From Scleromitrula shiraiana (lineage: Eukaryota > Ascomycota > Leotiomycetes > Helotiales > Sclerotiniaceae), in assembly GCA_028455995.1 (NCBI GenBank), contig JABELC010000004.1:3036501-3100500 (forward strand): 64,000 bases of DNA, given 5' to 3'. The translations under genes and the position numbers were made by a program. Of the stretch, positions 22,259-35,504 are shown in pieces. How positions within the stretch are numbered: the stretch's first letter is position 1; each line of letters opens with the position of its first letter. The notes below the pieces were generated by a model. That model was not told the origin of the DNA. It saw only the letters and a list, made by a program, of their open reading frames with translations, and made no database searches.

Positions 22259-23694
22259 CTAAAAACTGCTCAATCCACCAAACCATTTCCACTTCTGCAA
22301 CAAGTCCGACGGGAGTACCCTGTTCCCATCTTCGATTTGCTTTGTAACCCGTAATGGACCTTTTCCATCCCAACTAACCTCTACCTGATTATCGTCCGAA
22401 TCTCTCACGATATCTATGATCCTCTTAACAAGAGCGTGATATCGACTTAGAAGAGTAGCATTATTCTCTTGCCAATCAACCACCTGTGGTAGGACATTTG
22501 AGACTTGAGGCTTATCAAACAGACCGCGCTGGTGATAGGCAAGGAGAAAATTGGGAGTTTGGTTAACCCAGAGACGAGGAAGTAGCTCTTCGATATTGAA
22601 GACGTTAACAACTGCTCTTGTCTTAATGTCAAATACTTGACTTTGAGGTACTTTTGTGCCCTGTAGTCTCAGGGAAAGCTTCGTCGAATCCGAGGAGTCG
22701 GCGTTATTACCAAATCCCATTTTATCGAGAACCTCGTTAAGAGGCTTATCTGCTGAAGATGATTGTGTAGTGTAAGTCTTCTCTTGTTTTTTCGAAAGAA
22801 AATTAGGAGTTTTCTTCTTGACATAGCCATCAGTTTCGGAGCGAATTAGGAAATGTAGTCCCCCGAAATCATAGTCAATGATACGCTGATGTGAACAAGA
22901 ACCCCCAACATCTTTATCCCAAGTAGTGTACCTATCCGGAAAGGTATGCCCATAGCCTCTGAGATCATGAATTGCCTCTGTTGGGGTCCTTTCTTTTCGA
23001 ATGAAAAAGACTGTGTCTTCCACAACATCTACATCGAATCTGAAAGGCTTTGCTATCGAACCAGCAAATCTCAGAAGATCCCCCATGGTAGATCCACATG
23101 CCACTAGATCAATATTGTGGATATCAAATTCTGGTTCCAACGCTAGCAGTGACCGAATAGCAGGTTCCATAGGATATGCGGGGTTTCGGGCAGCATTTAT
23201 ATCGCGATAGACGCTTTGGCTATCAGGTGGGAGCCTTTCATCATGGGCAGGAGGAGACCAAGCAGGAGGAGAACCTTTAAATTGCAGATCAGCATGTGTG
23301 TTAAGCTATATACCATCTGAGTACAGCTTTACAACACCGTTTCTATTATGATCGGTTCATCAATCGTGCACGTTTCCATCGCAAATCATCGGATTAAAGT
23401 CAAGCTTTTATAAATGGAAGACGACCTACCTGGTACAAGAATTACCGGAAATTTCGTGTCCATCCAATTGTAAGAGGCAACATAGTTGACATTCTCGATT
23501 TTGGGGGCATCTTCCTCAATCAACAAAGTTGCGATATTAACACTATCAATTTCAGGGCCGTAAGGCTTTGCTGACACTGGAGGAGGTTGATGACCCCAGA
23601 CTCGCCTAAAGTTCCCACTGGAATTACCCCATAAGCCGCCCGAGCCACCTCTATTACTGTTGCGACGCCGATCCACATATTGAGATGATGACAT
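22259..23694 (-). CDS. Fungal orphan-family protein (often labelled geranylgeranyl pyrophosphate synthetase)
   Basis: Two exons, 23694-23430 and 23274-22259, with a 155 bp intron, give 426 residues. The start MSSSQYVDRRRNSNRGG is Arg/Gly-rich; longer upstream frame lacks support. The conserved core has VASYNWMDTKFPVILVPGSP (spanning the intron), RDINAARNPAYPMEPAIR, GYGHTFPDRYTT and DFGGLHFLIRSETDGYV. I know this pattern from ascomycete proteins automatically named geranylgeranyl pyrophosphate synthetase, but the DDxxD prenyl-diphosphate-binding motifs of true prenyltransferases are absent, so I do not endorse that name. No membrane segment or signal peptide. Function unknown; probably intracellular. 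Confidence 0.8.
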
Positions 23695-24267
23695 TCTCTT
23701 TTCCGATATTGAAGTTGTTTTTCCGGTACTTGCAAATATTGAGATCACTATTGAAGAGAGTTGTAGAATTAATGAAGTTAAAACTTTGGTCTTGACTATG
23801 GTCAGAGGTTTGATTCTGCAATCATGATTTTCAAACTCCGCCCTTTTGTTTGCCCAACCATAAACCATGTCTCTTATTGACAGACGGATATGCCTTACAA
23901 TTGGTTCCATGGGCTGTCTGCATGTTGCCGAAATCAGCCAGCAAACAACTGCTCGGCGAGGCTCTCTGCTTCGTCATAGGAAGCAAACAATGGAATCGAT
24001 TGCCATTCGACAACATTCTGTATGGTCAATATTACCAAAAGAAAAAGCAACGAATATAGAGAGGCAAAGAATGTTGGAGCGTTTATTCACTCGAGCACGC
24101 TCATGAATACATAGAGCTTATTATCTTCATCATCTCACAATCAACCCAAAGATATTACCACCAAAATAAAGGTTGTTGTTTTCACTACGCTCGTATTAAT
24201 ATTACATTTGTCAAATTTCAAGTCATTTCGTACCCATCTACATATCTCCTACTCGCGACTTCTCGAA
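23695..24267. promoter_or_regulatory. Divergent intergenic region
   Basis: Lies between the start of the orphan-family gene (-) and the helicase-AAA gene (+), so it must hold both promoters. An open frame on the minus strand continues upstream of 23694 but contains no domain. Confidence 0.5.
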
Positions 24268-27200
24268 ATGGCCCCCCCAGTCGAGGACCCTCGAACTGCC
24301 CGACTTTCCAAATTCTTCAATGATATCATATATGAACGACGAGTCTTATCGTCCTCTCGTGAGGGTAAACTCTTTATTGACGCAGTTTGTTCTCAAAACG
24401 ATGTACCAACTACTGCGTACAAACTGCTATCCAGCCCTAAAGGTCTGCAAGCCATCCAAGTCTCCATGCGTTTTGATACCACACTGCCTTTCTTAAACGA
24501 AAATTCTGTGCAGCTACTCCACTACCTTCAAGCGGAGTCGTTGAAGCAGATCGATTCCGGATCCGCATTATCAAAGATCATCACCGCGATTGTCGAACCT
24601 CCGTTCTTTTGGGATCCTTTCACACAAGCGTTTCGGAGCGATTTATTGAATGATGGAGCTTCCCATGCTTTTGCCTGGCTTCTTCTCGAGCTTTTGGTTC
24701 GACCTGGAGAGTCTTCAATGGCTTATACCCTTGTAGCAAATACACCGGGGATTCTCGAGTCAATATTGAAATCCAAAAACGGTGAAACTCGAAATATAGG
24801 ACAGAAGATCAAGCACACTCTGTCTGTAAGTAATTCGGATCTCCGAGCTGATCCATTTCTTATCGTCTGTTCACATCTTGAACTCTCAAATAAAATTTGA
24901 GCTAATTATCTTCATAATATCTGTTTAATATTTGAACTTCCACATAGATTTTGAGTTAATGTATTTGAATATCTGTTCAAGAATCAGAGATCGAAATGTA
25001 TTTCAAACTCATGAGCTTTTAGTGTTTATTTGAGTTGCAAACTTCCAAACCAAAATGCAACAAAAGAGAGTAGCTGTACGCTAACTGAATGCACATATAG
25101 AATTCCAACAGCTCGCTTCATAAAGATCTAGATACGAAACCAGGTGGAAGGCATGACAATGATTTTGCTGATCATCGGGAGATCTCAATTATGCCTACGG
25201 CGGATGAGCTCTTATCTAAAGAACTCCCATTCTTACGTACACCGGAAACTTACCTCCGAGACGAACGGCTTGGTTCTGCTCGTCTTAGTGTTCATATAGA
25301 TAACCAATTTCGACTTCTGCGAGAGGACATGCTTGGTGAGATCAGGGATGAAGTTCAAAAATTAAAAGGACTAAAAGCTGGACCGCACAGGGGCTTTGTG
25401 TTCGAAAACATCCGAATGGAAAGCATAGATTTTGGCGGGGATAAAAGTCGACAACCCTGGGGGCTTAAGTTTCGCTGCCAAGATGAACTTGCGGTGCTCA
25501 AGAAAGTTAAACCCAAGAAACGTGTTGATTATCTCAAGGACCATCGACACATCTTAAGGCAAGGGAATACGGGGTGTCTATTCATTGATGATGAGCCCGT
25601 GGCTTTCCCTGCTATCAATAGAGACGAAGAGGAGTTAGCCAAAAGTCCAGCAAGGTTAATTTTACAATTTCAAGATGAAAAGACAATATCGAATACTCTC
25701 ATGAAGCTGAAAACAGCACAACAGGTCAAATTTGTACAACTGGACACTTCTGTATTTGCTTTCGAGCCATTCCTGAAGCGATTACAAGACATGAATGAAA
25801 TTCCTTTGGCCGAGGAATTGATTTCGTGGGACGAAGGCAAAGTCATCGAAGGACCATCATTCCAACCGTTGGAGCTCAAGAACAAAATCGAAGGAAAATG
25901 TGGGAAAGATCTTCGTCAACTTCTCAATACACCCAAATCGGTTATTCTTGACGATTCTCAGATCCAATCGTTGCTCGCGATTCTTTTTCAGAGGGTGAGC
26001 TTGGTGCAAGGACCACCAGGTATGCTCCGATAGCATTCTATTTTACTACAGCGGTGCTAACTTAGCTTTCAGGTACTGGCAAATCTTTTATTGGAGCTTT
26101 AGGTGCCAAAATACTTCATGAATTTACTACTCAGACCATTCTAGTAGTTTGTTTTACCAACCATGCACTGGATCAATTTCTGGAAGATCTTCTTGATATT
26201 GGAATTCCATCTAAAGTTATGATACGACTTGGGGCAAAGTCTACACCCCGAACAAAAGAGATATCCTTGAGGGAGCAAGAATCATCTAAACTTAGTTTTG
26301 CACAAAGAAATCAATTACACAAGCTTGATGGAAGTCTACAGCTGCACGAGAGTCGATTTCGAGATGCCTTTCAGCGATATCTATCTGCCACTATTAGCAA
26401 AAAGCAAATCATGGAGCACCTCGAGTTTTTGTCTAGCGATTTGCCATTCTTTGACGCATTCACAGTACCATCCGCAGCAGATGACGGGATGAAGCAGGTA
26501 GGTAAACAAGGAAAAGTATTGAGCCCATTTTATCTACTTGATCTGTGGGCTCGAGGAGGGGAAAATGCTGGCAGTTTACAGCACTGTCAGCCACGTGGCG
26601 CGGCCCCAATATGGAAAATGAGTCGAGAAATAAGAAGCGCAACAATCGCAAAGTGGCAGTCGGAAGTATTTGAGGAGTTTGTCAATGAGATACACAAGAT
26701 CGGAGCACAGTTCAACGCGGACCAGAGCGAGAAAACTAGCATCCTGGATGAGAGAGATGTGAAAATAATTAGAGAAAAGAGAATCATCGCTTGTACAACG
26801 ACTGCTGCCGCCAAATACGCATCTGCCATTCAAAGTGCTCAACCCGGAGTGGTAATGGTAGAAGAAGCTGGCGAGATTCTTGAATCTCATATTCTAACAG
26901 CTTTGGGAAAACATACACAGCAACTGATTCTTATTGGCGACCACCAACAACTTCGACCGAAATGCAATTCTTACAAGCTGAAAGTTGAACAAGGAGATGG
27001 ATATAACCTGGATATGTCTCTTTTCGAAAGACTGATTATCCAGAAATATCCACATGTCACTTTGACGAAACAGCATCGTTCAAGGCCAGAGATATCATCG
27101 ATCATCAGACAATTGACATACCCAGAGTTAACTGATGCGGATTCAACGCGCAATCGAAGCAATCTGAGAGGTTTCCAAGATAACGTGATTTTCGTAGATC

Positions 27201-30200
27201 ACAAATATCCAGAAGATGATGTTAGCATTCAAGAGCCAAGGGAGCACTCTAACACAACATCCTCCCGAAAGAATGAGTTCGAAGCTTCCATGATCTTGAA
27301 ATGTGTTAGATATTTGGCACAACAAGGTTACGGCTCGGATAAGCTAGTGGTATTAACGCCATATGTAGCCCAGCTCAGATTGTTACTGGACAGACTCGCA
27401 ACAGAGAACGATCCTATACTCAATGACTTAGATAAGTCTGAGCTCATTCGGGCTGGCCTTTCTGTTGAAACAGACACAAAATCTAAAAAGCCATCACTCC
27501 GAATATCTACAGTGGGTAAGTGTTGCCATTTCATCTCTATCCTAACCACTATACCTTTGCTAGGGACCATACAGAATCATGGGCTGCTGGGCGACATATA
27601 TTGGCATTTATGTGTTTTTCATATGTTTAGATTGTCTGGCATTAAATCAAGCAGTCATATGTTTCAATTATTTAATATGAAATTGGACAATATGAAGATT
27701 TCATTACCCAACATTGAATCAAATGCGATAGCAGTCTGATTGTTCGACGTTGAACCAGATGACATATTCTCTTGATTTATTCAGACAACAAATAAGTCTG
27801 ATTTCAATTGAGAAGTGATTCACGAATTGATACACCCCTGATGGTTATCTATGGATCATCGGCCTGTTATTTTATCATTAGTTTGAGTGGTCCAAAGTCC
27901 CCTTTCATGAGTCCATGATAGCGTGGTCTTACAGTGCTAGTCTGATGTTTACTATTTCTGGATCTTGAACGACAGAAAATACAAGGATATGATATGCTAA
28001 TACTATGATGCAGATAATTACCAAGGAGAAGAAAGTGACATTGTTCTTATCTCTCTGACTAGAAGTAACTCCAGAAATGATATTGGATTCATGGCAGCGC
28101 ACCAGAGACTCACCGTCTTAGCTTCACGTGCCAGAAATGCCTTGATTTTCATTGGAAACTCCGATACGTTCATGGGTGCTCGAAAAGGAAAAGACCTGTG
28201 GAGAAAGTTCTTTGACATTTTGTCGAAAGGCGGGCATATCTATAATGGTTTCCCCATCAGGTGTGAGAATCATCCCGATAGAACAAGTGTACTGGCGATG
28301 CCAGAAGATTTTGACAAGAACTGCCCTGATGGTGGATGTAAAGAGTCCTGCGGAGTTTTGTTAAGATGCAAGACCCATAGATGCCCTAGTCGTTGTCATC
28401 GGTCGTCCAACCATTCCAACATGCAATGTAAGGTCGTATTGCAACAAAAATGTCCCAAGGGGCATACAAACAAATGGAAATGCCACGAAGGTCCTCCACC
28501 TGCTTCATGTGCGAAGTGCGAAAAAGAAAAGCGAGAATCCGAAAAACAAGCTCAGAACGATTTCGATAATCAGGTGAAGAGAGATGAGATGATTCAGAAA
28601 CATCAAAAGGCTGTGGAAAAGCTTCAGAAAGAAATCGACGAGACCCATCAACAAATGCAAGATGATCGATTAATAATGGAACAAGATGCTGTATTATCGC
28701 AGAAAATGAAAGATTTAGCTGCCGCTAAAGATCTTGCTAGTCGAGCAAAGTTAGCCTCACGGCGACCACCGACAGCTTCCTCGCCACCAATAATACTCCA
28801 TACAACCTCAATAACTACAACACCCGCCACAACCCCCCTAGCTCCCTCCCAGCTAGAAAAAACTAATCAGGAGATACGGCATAAGAAGTATGATCTCCAG
28901 AGGCATATACGAGAGTGTGTCGATCACAACAAGTCGCATTCAAAAACTGAGTGGCAACGTCAAAAAGATCAGGAGAATGCAAAAAATCCAGCAATAGATA
29001 GTATCATGGAGATGATTGGTCTTGAAGAAGTGAAATCTCAGATTCTACGCATTAAATCTAAATTGGATACCTCTAAGCGTCAGGGAACTGATCTCAAAAA
29101 GGAACGACTTGGGCTGATATTATTAGGAAATCCCGGAACAGGTATGTGTATTCTCTCACCAGTTGGTATACTAGTTGATTCAGCACTCCCCCCTAATACG
29201 AATACAAATCTTCATACTTTCGTTGTCTGACTCTAGTTTGAATAATTCAATATCTTAATTGTTGATATCGAGTTAAACAATAAGATATTTGAACGTTCAA
29301 TGCCGAGCTAGACAATGTTAGTAGAATGTTTGGAATGTTCAATTTGATGGTGTAAAATAATTAAGATATTCTCTGATATATCCTTGCCTCTGTTTCCTCT
29401 AATTATCGATCAGGTAAAACTACAGTTGCACGGCATTATGCAAAAGTCTTGACATCTCTGCAAGTACTTCCTGGAGATCAATTTGTCGAGACAACTGGCA
29501 GTCACTTAGCACATGGTGGTGTGAACGATGTCAAGAAACATCTCGATATCCTTGATAAGGGCAATGGCGGAGTATATTTTATCGACGAAGCTTATCAGCT
29601 TACAGAAGGCCATAATTTTGGTGGGAAAACCGTGCTCGATTACCTTCTTACCGAAATCGAAAACCTTGTTGGTAAAGTTGTTTTTGTTTTTGCTGGATAT
29701 TGCAAGCAAATGGAGAAGTTCTTCGAACATAATCCTGGGCTACAATCTCGTCTTCCATATACTCTCTATTTCGAAGACTACACCGACGTAGAGCTTCTCC
29801 AGATGTTACAATATCAGATTCTCAAGTTTTATCCATCACCAATGAAGATAGCAGGCGGTCAAGATGGGCTATTAATGAAAATTGCCACTCAGAGACTTGG
29901 GCGAGGACGCGGCAAAGACGGTTTTGGAAACGCTAGAGCTTTAGAAAACCTATTCGCCAGAATTAGGGAATGCCAGTCAGACAGACTTACAAAAGAAAGA
30001 AGAGCAGGTCTAAGTCCAGATGACAATGTGATTACCCAAGAAGATTTGATCGGGCCTGATCCATCTAAAGCTATTCTTCAATGCAAAGCATGGGATCAGT
30101 TACAAAGCCTTATTGGCTTAAAATTAGTCAAGGACTCTGTCAGTTTCATGATTGATCTTATCAAGGTGAATTATGAACGAGAACTCGAACAGAAGGCTCC

Positions 30201-32663
30201 AATTCAAGTATCGCTCAACAGAGTATTTCTTGGCTCACCCGGAACTGGTAAGACTACGGTAGCCAAACTATATGGACGTATCCTTGCAGATCTTGGCTTG
30301 TTGAGCAATGGAGAAGGTAAGCCATATCGGGAGATTTGTTGCATTACAGGGTTATTGCTAATGATATCTAGTGGTCACAAAGAATCCAGCCGACTTCATT
30401 GGGAATGTCATTGGAGCTTCAGAATCCAATACCAAAGCAATATTGGCTACCACTGTTGGTAAAGTACTAATCATAGACGAAGCATACATGCTTTATTCTG
30501 GTTCTGGAGGAAAGGGTAGCGGCGTAGACGTTTTCAAGACAGCCGTGATAGACACAATTGTTGCAGAAGTACAAAGTGTTCCTGGCGATGACCGCTGTGT
30601 GTTACTTCTTGGCTACGAAGATCAAATGGTTGAAATGTTCCAGAACGTAAATCCAGGGCTCACACGACGCTTCCAACTAAGCGATGCCTTTCGGTTTGCC
30701 GACTTCAACAACCAAGAGTTAGAGAAGATCCTGGAACTAAAGCTCAAGGACCAGGACCTTGGCGCAAGTGACAAGGCAATATCAGTTGCAATTGATATAT
30801 TGGATCGAGCTAGAAATGGCCTCAACTTTGGTAACGGAGGTGACGTGGAGAACTTGGTCTCCAAAGCAAAGGCAAACTATCAAGCCCGACAATCAAAATT
30901 ACCGGCCAACGAGCGTTTGATTGACTTTTTATTCGAACCACAAGATTTCGATCCGGAATTTGATCGCGCTTCAGGTGCAGAGACGAATCTAAAAGAACTT
31001 TTCAAGGACGTTATTGGTTGCGAAGCTATAGTTTCTAAACTTGAGGGATACTTGAAGGTTGCAAAAGGCATGAAGGCCCAAGGAAGAGATCCACGTACTC
31101 AAATTCCAATGAATTTTGTATTCAAAGGCCCACCAGGTATGTATTGGTATATCTGAAGTTCTATACGGCACCATAGAGTGTAACATTCCTGAATAATTTA
31201 TAATGTGATCTGGAATTGAACAATCAAATATTGGACTTGTTTGACATGAAGTTAAACAATACGATGTTTTGATTGCTCAATCCTAGATTAGACATTATAA
31301 CATTCAAAACACATTCTGATACTATTGCCTCACAGCTTGCTAATAAATCTTTCTATCAGGGACTGGGAAAACTACAACTGCTCGAAAAATTGGTCAAGTT
31401 TTCTACGATTTGGGATTTCTTTCCGAAGTGAAAGTTGTAGAGTGTTCTGCAACAGATCTCATCGGGCAGTATGTTGGACACACTGGACCCAAAACCATTA
31501 AGCAGCTCGAGTTGGGCCTTGGAAAGGTTCTATTTATCGACGAGGCGTATCGTCTAGGTGAAGGCCGGTTTGCTCAGGAAGCAATAGACGAATTGGTAGA
31601 TTCGGTGACGAAACCAAAGTTTGCTGGTAAAATGGTCATAATCCTTGCAGGATATGACAACGATATAAACAAACTACTTGGTGTTAATGCTGGATTGAGT
31701 AGCCGCTTTGCTGATGAGGTTATGTTTCCGCCGCTGAGCCCTCAAAATTGTCTGCTAATTCTACAGAATGCTCTTGATCGAGAAAGTGTCGCCATTTCTG
31801 GCGTGCAAGATATAACTCAGCATGAGCCATTTTTGGGTCCAATAGCAGAACTCGCTAGATTGCCTTCTTGGGGTAATGCGAGAGATATTATTACCTTGGG
31901 CAAAAGCATGGTCCGCACCGCTTATCAAAAGAATACAAACACGGGGAAGGTAGTAAAACTAATCTTAATGCATGAGGACGCCATGGCCTGCATTCAATCT
32001 ATGCTTCAGAGCAAGAAAAACAGAGTCATTTTGAACTCAAATCCCATAATCGATTCTTCGAAACCAATTCAGACATTGGATTTTTTCCAAGAACCCCCTA
32101 TACCCTTTACGCCCTCTTTCATTACTTCAGCTTCCAATGAAGTCGACAGTAAGAAGCCAAAAGCTGATCAATCTTCGACGGCAGCGGTAGGATCAGTTTT
32201 CTCTGACGATGTTGCTCGTGATGCAGGTGTATCAGATGCAGTTTGGGCACAGCTTCAAAGAGATAAGAAGGCAGCTGAGGGAGAAGCACAGCGGCTTTTG
32301 GAAGAAAATCGCAAGCAACAAGAAGTAATTAGAGCACAAGAAGAGGTCGAACAGAAGGCTGCGATGGAAATGGCGCGAAAAATACAAGCAAAGAATGAGG
32401 CTGAAGCTCGAGAACAGCTCCGGTTGAAAGAGGAAGCCAGAATCCGCGCCCTTAAAGCAAAAGCTGAAAGGGAACGTTTGGCTAAGGAATGGGAGAGACG
32501 GAAATTGGAACAGGAAGAGGAGAGAAAGAAAGAGGCTCAAGCTCAACAGAAATTGAGACAAATGGGCGTTTGTGTTGCTGGATATCAGTGGATCAAGCAG
32601 AGTAGTGGTTATCGATGTGCTGGTGGGAGTCATTATGTGAGTGACAGCCAGCTTGGAATTTGA
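24268..32663 (+). CDS. Giant SF1 helicase fused to three CbxX/CfxQ-type AAA+ domains (ZNFX1-like), 2,339 residues
   Basis: Seven exons join in frame: 24268-24825, 25101-26019, 26073-27515, 28014-29141, 29414-30316, 30372-31136, 31360-32663. Order: unknown N-terminal domain (1-290); UPF1/ZNFX1-type SF1 helicase with GPPGTGKS (near 492), VEEAGE, GDHQQLRP, QHRSRPE, TVDNYQGEESDIV and SRARNALIFIGN (to about 1015); a Cys/His-rich NFX1-like segment (near 1050-1140, CPSRCH); a coiled coil with a Ser/Thr/Pro linker; then three AAA+ modules with Walker A near 1344, 1623 and 1905, each with an IDEAY Walker B. The C-terminal 200 residues are a charged coiled coil ending in a Cys pair motif GYQWIKQSSGYRCAGG. 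The Walker A motifs of the helicase, AAA1 and AAA3 are interrupted by phase-1 introns. Similar architectures occur in filamentous fungi without a known role; RNA surveillance or defence is inference. Confidence 0.9.
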
Positions 32664-33025
32664 TGGGATAAGAAATTGAGCTAGAATATACTTGTGATTA
32701 GAGAATTTATATTCGAGGTTTCCGATCATTCAAAAAGAACACTCGAAGGATTTGGAAGTTTGATTCATCTCTGATCTGGCGATCAAAGATATTCAGGGAG
32801 ATCGGAAAAGTTAACACAATATTCATTTTCTTTCAACCCGTGCCTTTCGTACTACTAATAGAAATGAATTAGAAAATTAGTAACATTCCATCGAAAGAAC
32901 TTGCATTTAAGTTCTAAGTCATTTTGATCGTGCAGAAAGCTGAATTATATCATATCACTTAAGTATCATTTACTTCAAATCCATAATTGCTTGATCATCT
33001 TAATGACTTCTTCCTACGCGACTGG
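32664..33025. other. Convergent 3' flanks
   Basis: 3' UTR of the helicase-AAA gene and the end of the dead permease gene. Nothing else seen. Confidence 0.4.
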
Positions 33026-34850
33026 CTAGAGACGGATAGCATGAATGCTATCAGCAGCGGGATTGCCAAATGCTTTGCCATTCACGACATCTTCTAGATT
33101 GGGAGCATGGCTATGTTTCCATCCGTCAAAAACTTCATCAATCTCCTCTAATGTCTTTCCCTTGGTCTCTACCCAATAAGCCCAGATTATTCCTACTTCC
33201 AAAACATCCCAGGCGCCGTTCATCATATAAGCTTTCCAACCTGTAGCATCTAATACAAATGGAAATGAGAAGACACAGAGGAGTGCCACGCCATTGAGAA
33301 AGAATGTGAAGATGCCCATACCATTGGCTTGGATGGGATATGAAAGTACCTCTGGAGGACAAAGATAAAGGAGGGGTTTCCAGTCAAAAGAGTAGGCTCC
33401 TTAAAAGAGAAAAATCACTGCAATAGTACCGTAGATGCCTAACTTGTTCGTTGAGGTACCATAGACTGTACGGTGATTAGAGACGAGAGATTTCTAATGA
33501 TGATGAAAAGTTACCTTTTGTGAGAGCATCAACCATGAAGAGGAAGATGGTTAACAGGGAGGTACTGATTATGGCTGTTGGTCGTCGGCCAAGAATATCA
33601 GAGTAATAAGTGCCGACGAGAGTGCAACAGAGACACCAAGCGTCGAGAACTATGTTCTAATGGTCGTTAGCAGTTGTCTTTAACAAATTCTCTGAACTTA
33701 CAATTTGGAGCTGAGTTGTAGTATCAGTAATGCCAGCGTTGTCAAGCATTGTTCCCAAGTAATAACTCGCAATTACGTTCCTACCAAAATAAATAAGCTA
33801 ATCTACCTAGCAGCAAGTTCTTGGACGTACCGGAGATCGTGGAGACAACAGCAGCCGAGATTGTCAATGATACTCATTTCCGTACAGAAGGGGTTTTGAT
33901 CATCTCCTTCATCGTGAGAGTTTCGCCAGTGTTCTTCTCATATTCTATCGTGTCAACTATTTCTTTGTACTGCGCAAGTACAACAAGGTTCGAAGTGTCT
34001 CCATTTACATATGTCTAAGCTATTAAGGTCAATGCCTTTTCTTTTCGGTCGACATAAACTAGCCAACGAGGTGATTCCGGAATGAATGGCAAAATCACAA
34101 TACAGAGAATACTAAATACTCCTTGTATAAGCGAAGGAACTCTCCAGGCCCATGTCAAATTGCATGTTGCTGTACGGTATGTTACGCCAGCCGCAATCAA
34201 TCCTCCTACTTTGACTAGCAGTTGCAGTATAAGAGAGAGCCTAATTTGCAGATTCGTACCGACGTAGTAACAGTCATTCAGAACTCCCATGCCCCAAGCT
34301 CGCCACTGATACGGGAGAGTTTCAGCAAGATAAGTTGGCCCCGTGACTGTCGATGCCGAAGTACCATATCCAACTAGAATTCTAGCTACAACGAACATTG
34401 CCGTATTTTGCGCAGCTGTTTGAAGCACAACTGAAAGGAGAGTACCAATAGCGGTCCAGAACAGCGCATATCTACGCCCTACTAAGTCCGTTACTTTTCC
34501 ATACGTTAAGCCAGCGATAGCTCGCCCTATCCAAAACGCTGCGGTACTCAAAGACATAGTTGCAGTGTTTAGATGGAAATAATCTATATAGCTGGGAAGT
34601 ATGTTGAGTCCGTTCCTGGAATGATTAGTAGCAGTCTAAAGAATGTCTAATTCGCCGGCAACACGAACATCATACTCCCATCGTAGCCAAACGTCTAATA
34701 AATTATCAGTTTCCTGCTATGGTAGTTTATGAATAATATGGGAGGTACCGTTGACGTAATGCAGGAACATATGACGAGAAGAGCCGATACCAATTTTGAT
34801 GAACTGGCAACTCGAGGACGAGGTATCCAAGAGAAAGTTGTTGCCGACAT
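33026..34850 (-). pseudogene. MFS sugar (lactose-permease-like) transporter, three nonsense codons
   Basis: Minus-strand remnant of a 12-helix sugar porter. The N-terminus MSATTFSWIPRPR (ATG 34850) splices via a GTACCT intron to TFGYDGSMM, then to NGLNILPSYIDYF and the frame from 34557. Family motifs: GRRYALF after helix 2, PESPRWLVY at the end of the N-half, GRRPTAI near 33590, and WVETKGKTLEEIDEVF near the C-terminus. The frame is stopped at 34015-34017 (TAG), 33874-33876 (TGA) and 33401-33403 (TAA), each explicable by a C-to-T change of Gln or Arg codons. The splice site near 33830 also no longer keeps phase. Introns are otherwise recognisable, so decay is recent. Confidence 0.88.
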
Positions 34851-35504
34851 GACAAGGAAGTATTATCAAGGTAGTTACAATTAACAACGATTGATATATG
34901 GCCTTTGATCCTACATTATGCACTCGGATCACAGTATAGAGTATTGAGTTTTATATGTGCGTACTTTTAAACAGCAGCCCAGGTGTGCATATATATTTTC
35001 CTTATCTCGGTATTATGAACCAGATAGATCATCCATGGGTATACCTCAAATAAGCACTTACACACTTCTGTGATATGTCCACGTCCATAGTCCATACATA
35101 TCGGATATGGCTTATCTTACGCCATGCGGGGGAAGGATCCCATGCATATGTAGGGATCTTTCAAAGCTTGTCGAAGCTTGTTATGTCGATAGAAACCAAC
35201 TAAAAAGCTCACACCCAGAACTTAGACGACTTTCATTATAACAGTCTGGGCTTCACCGTTTACCAATTTTGAGCAATTGTGCCAATTTAGTTAAGTTTAT
35301 CTCGGGCTTCTATCGCTGATCACAAAGCTCGGGCAATAATATAAGATCTGCATGTATGTCACGTGCGATCGATCCCCATCCTGTCCAAACTGGGCAGGAG
35401 GTACGAAGAGGGGTAGGTGAGACAAGTTCAAATATCTTCCATAGCTTAAGTATCGTAATTCCCATGGACGACTTGTCTGCAGAAAGGAAAAAATTGACTT
35501 CGGA
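34851..35504. other. Divergent intergenic region
   Basis: Separates the dead permease (-) from the secreted protein gene (+) and holds the latter's promoter. No ORF with a domain. Confidence 0.45.

Noticed and set aside
22259..23694. Annotation as a real geranylgeranyl diphosphate synthase
   Set aside because: Lacks both aspartate-rich prenyl-diphosphate-binding motifs; the family name appears to be inherited from automatic annotation.
32232..32729. 165-codon minus-strand Leu/Phe-rich ORF
   Set aside because: Antisense of the charged coiled coil at the end of the helicase-AAA protein.
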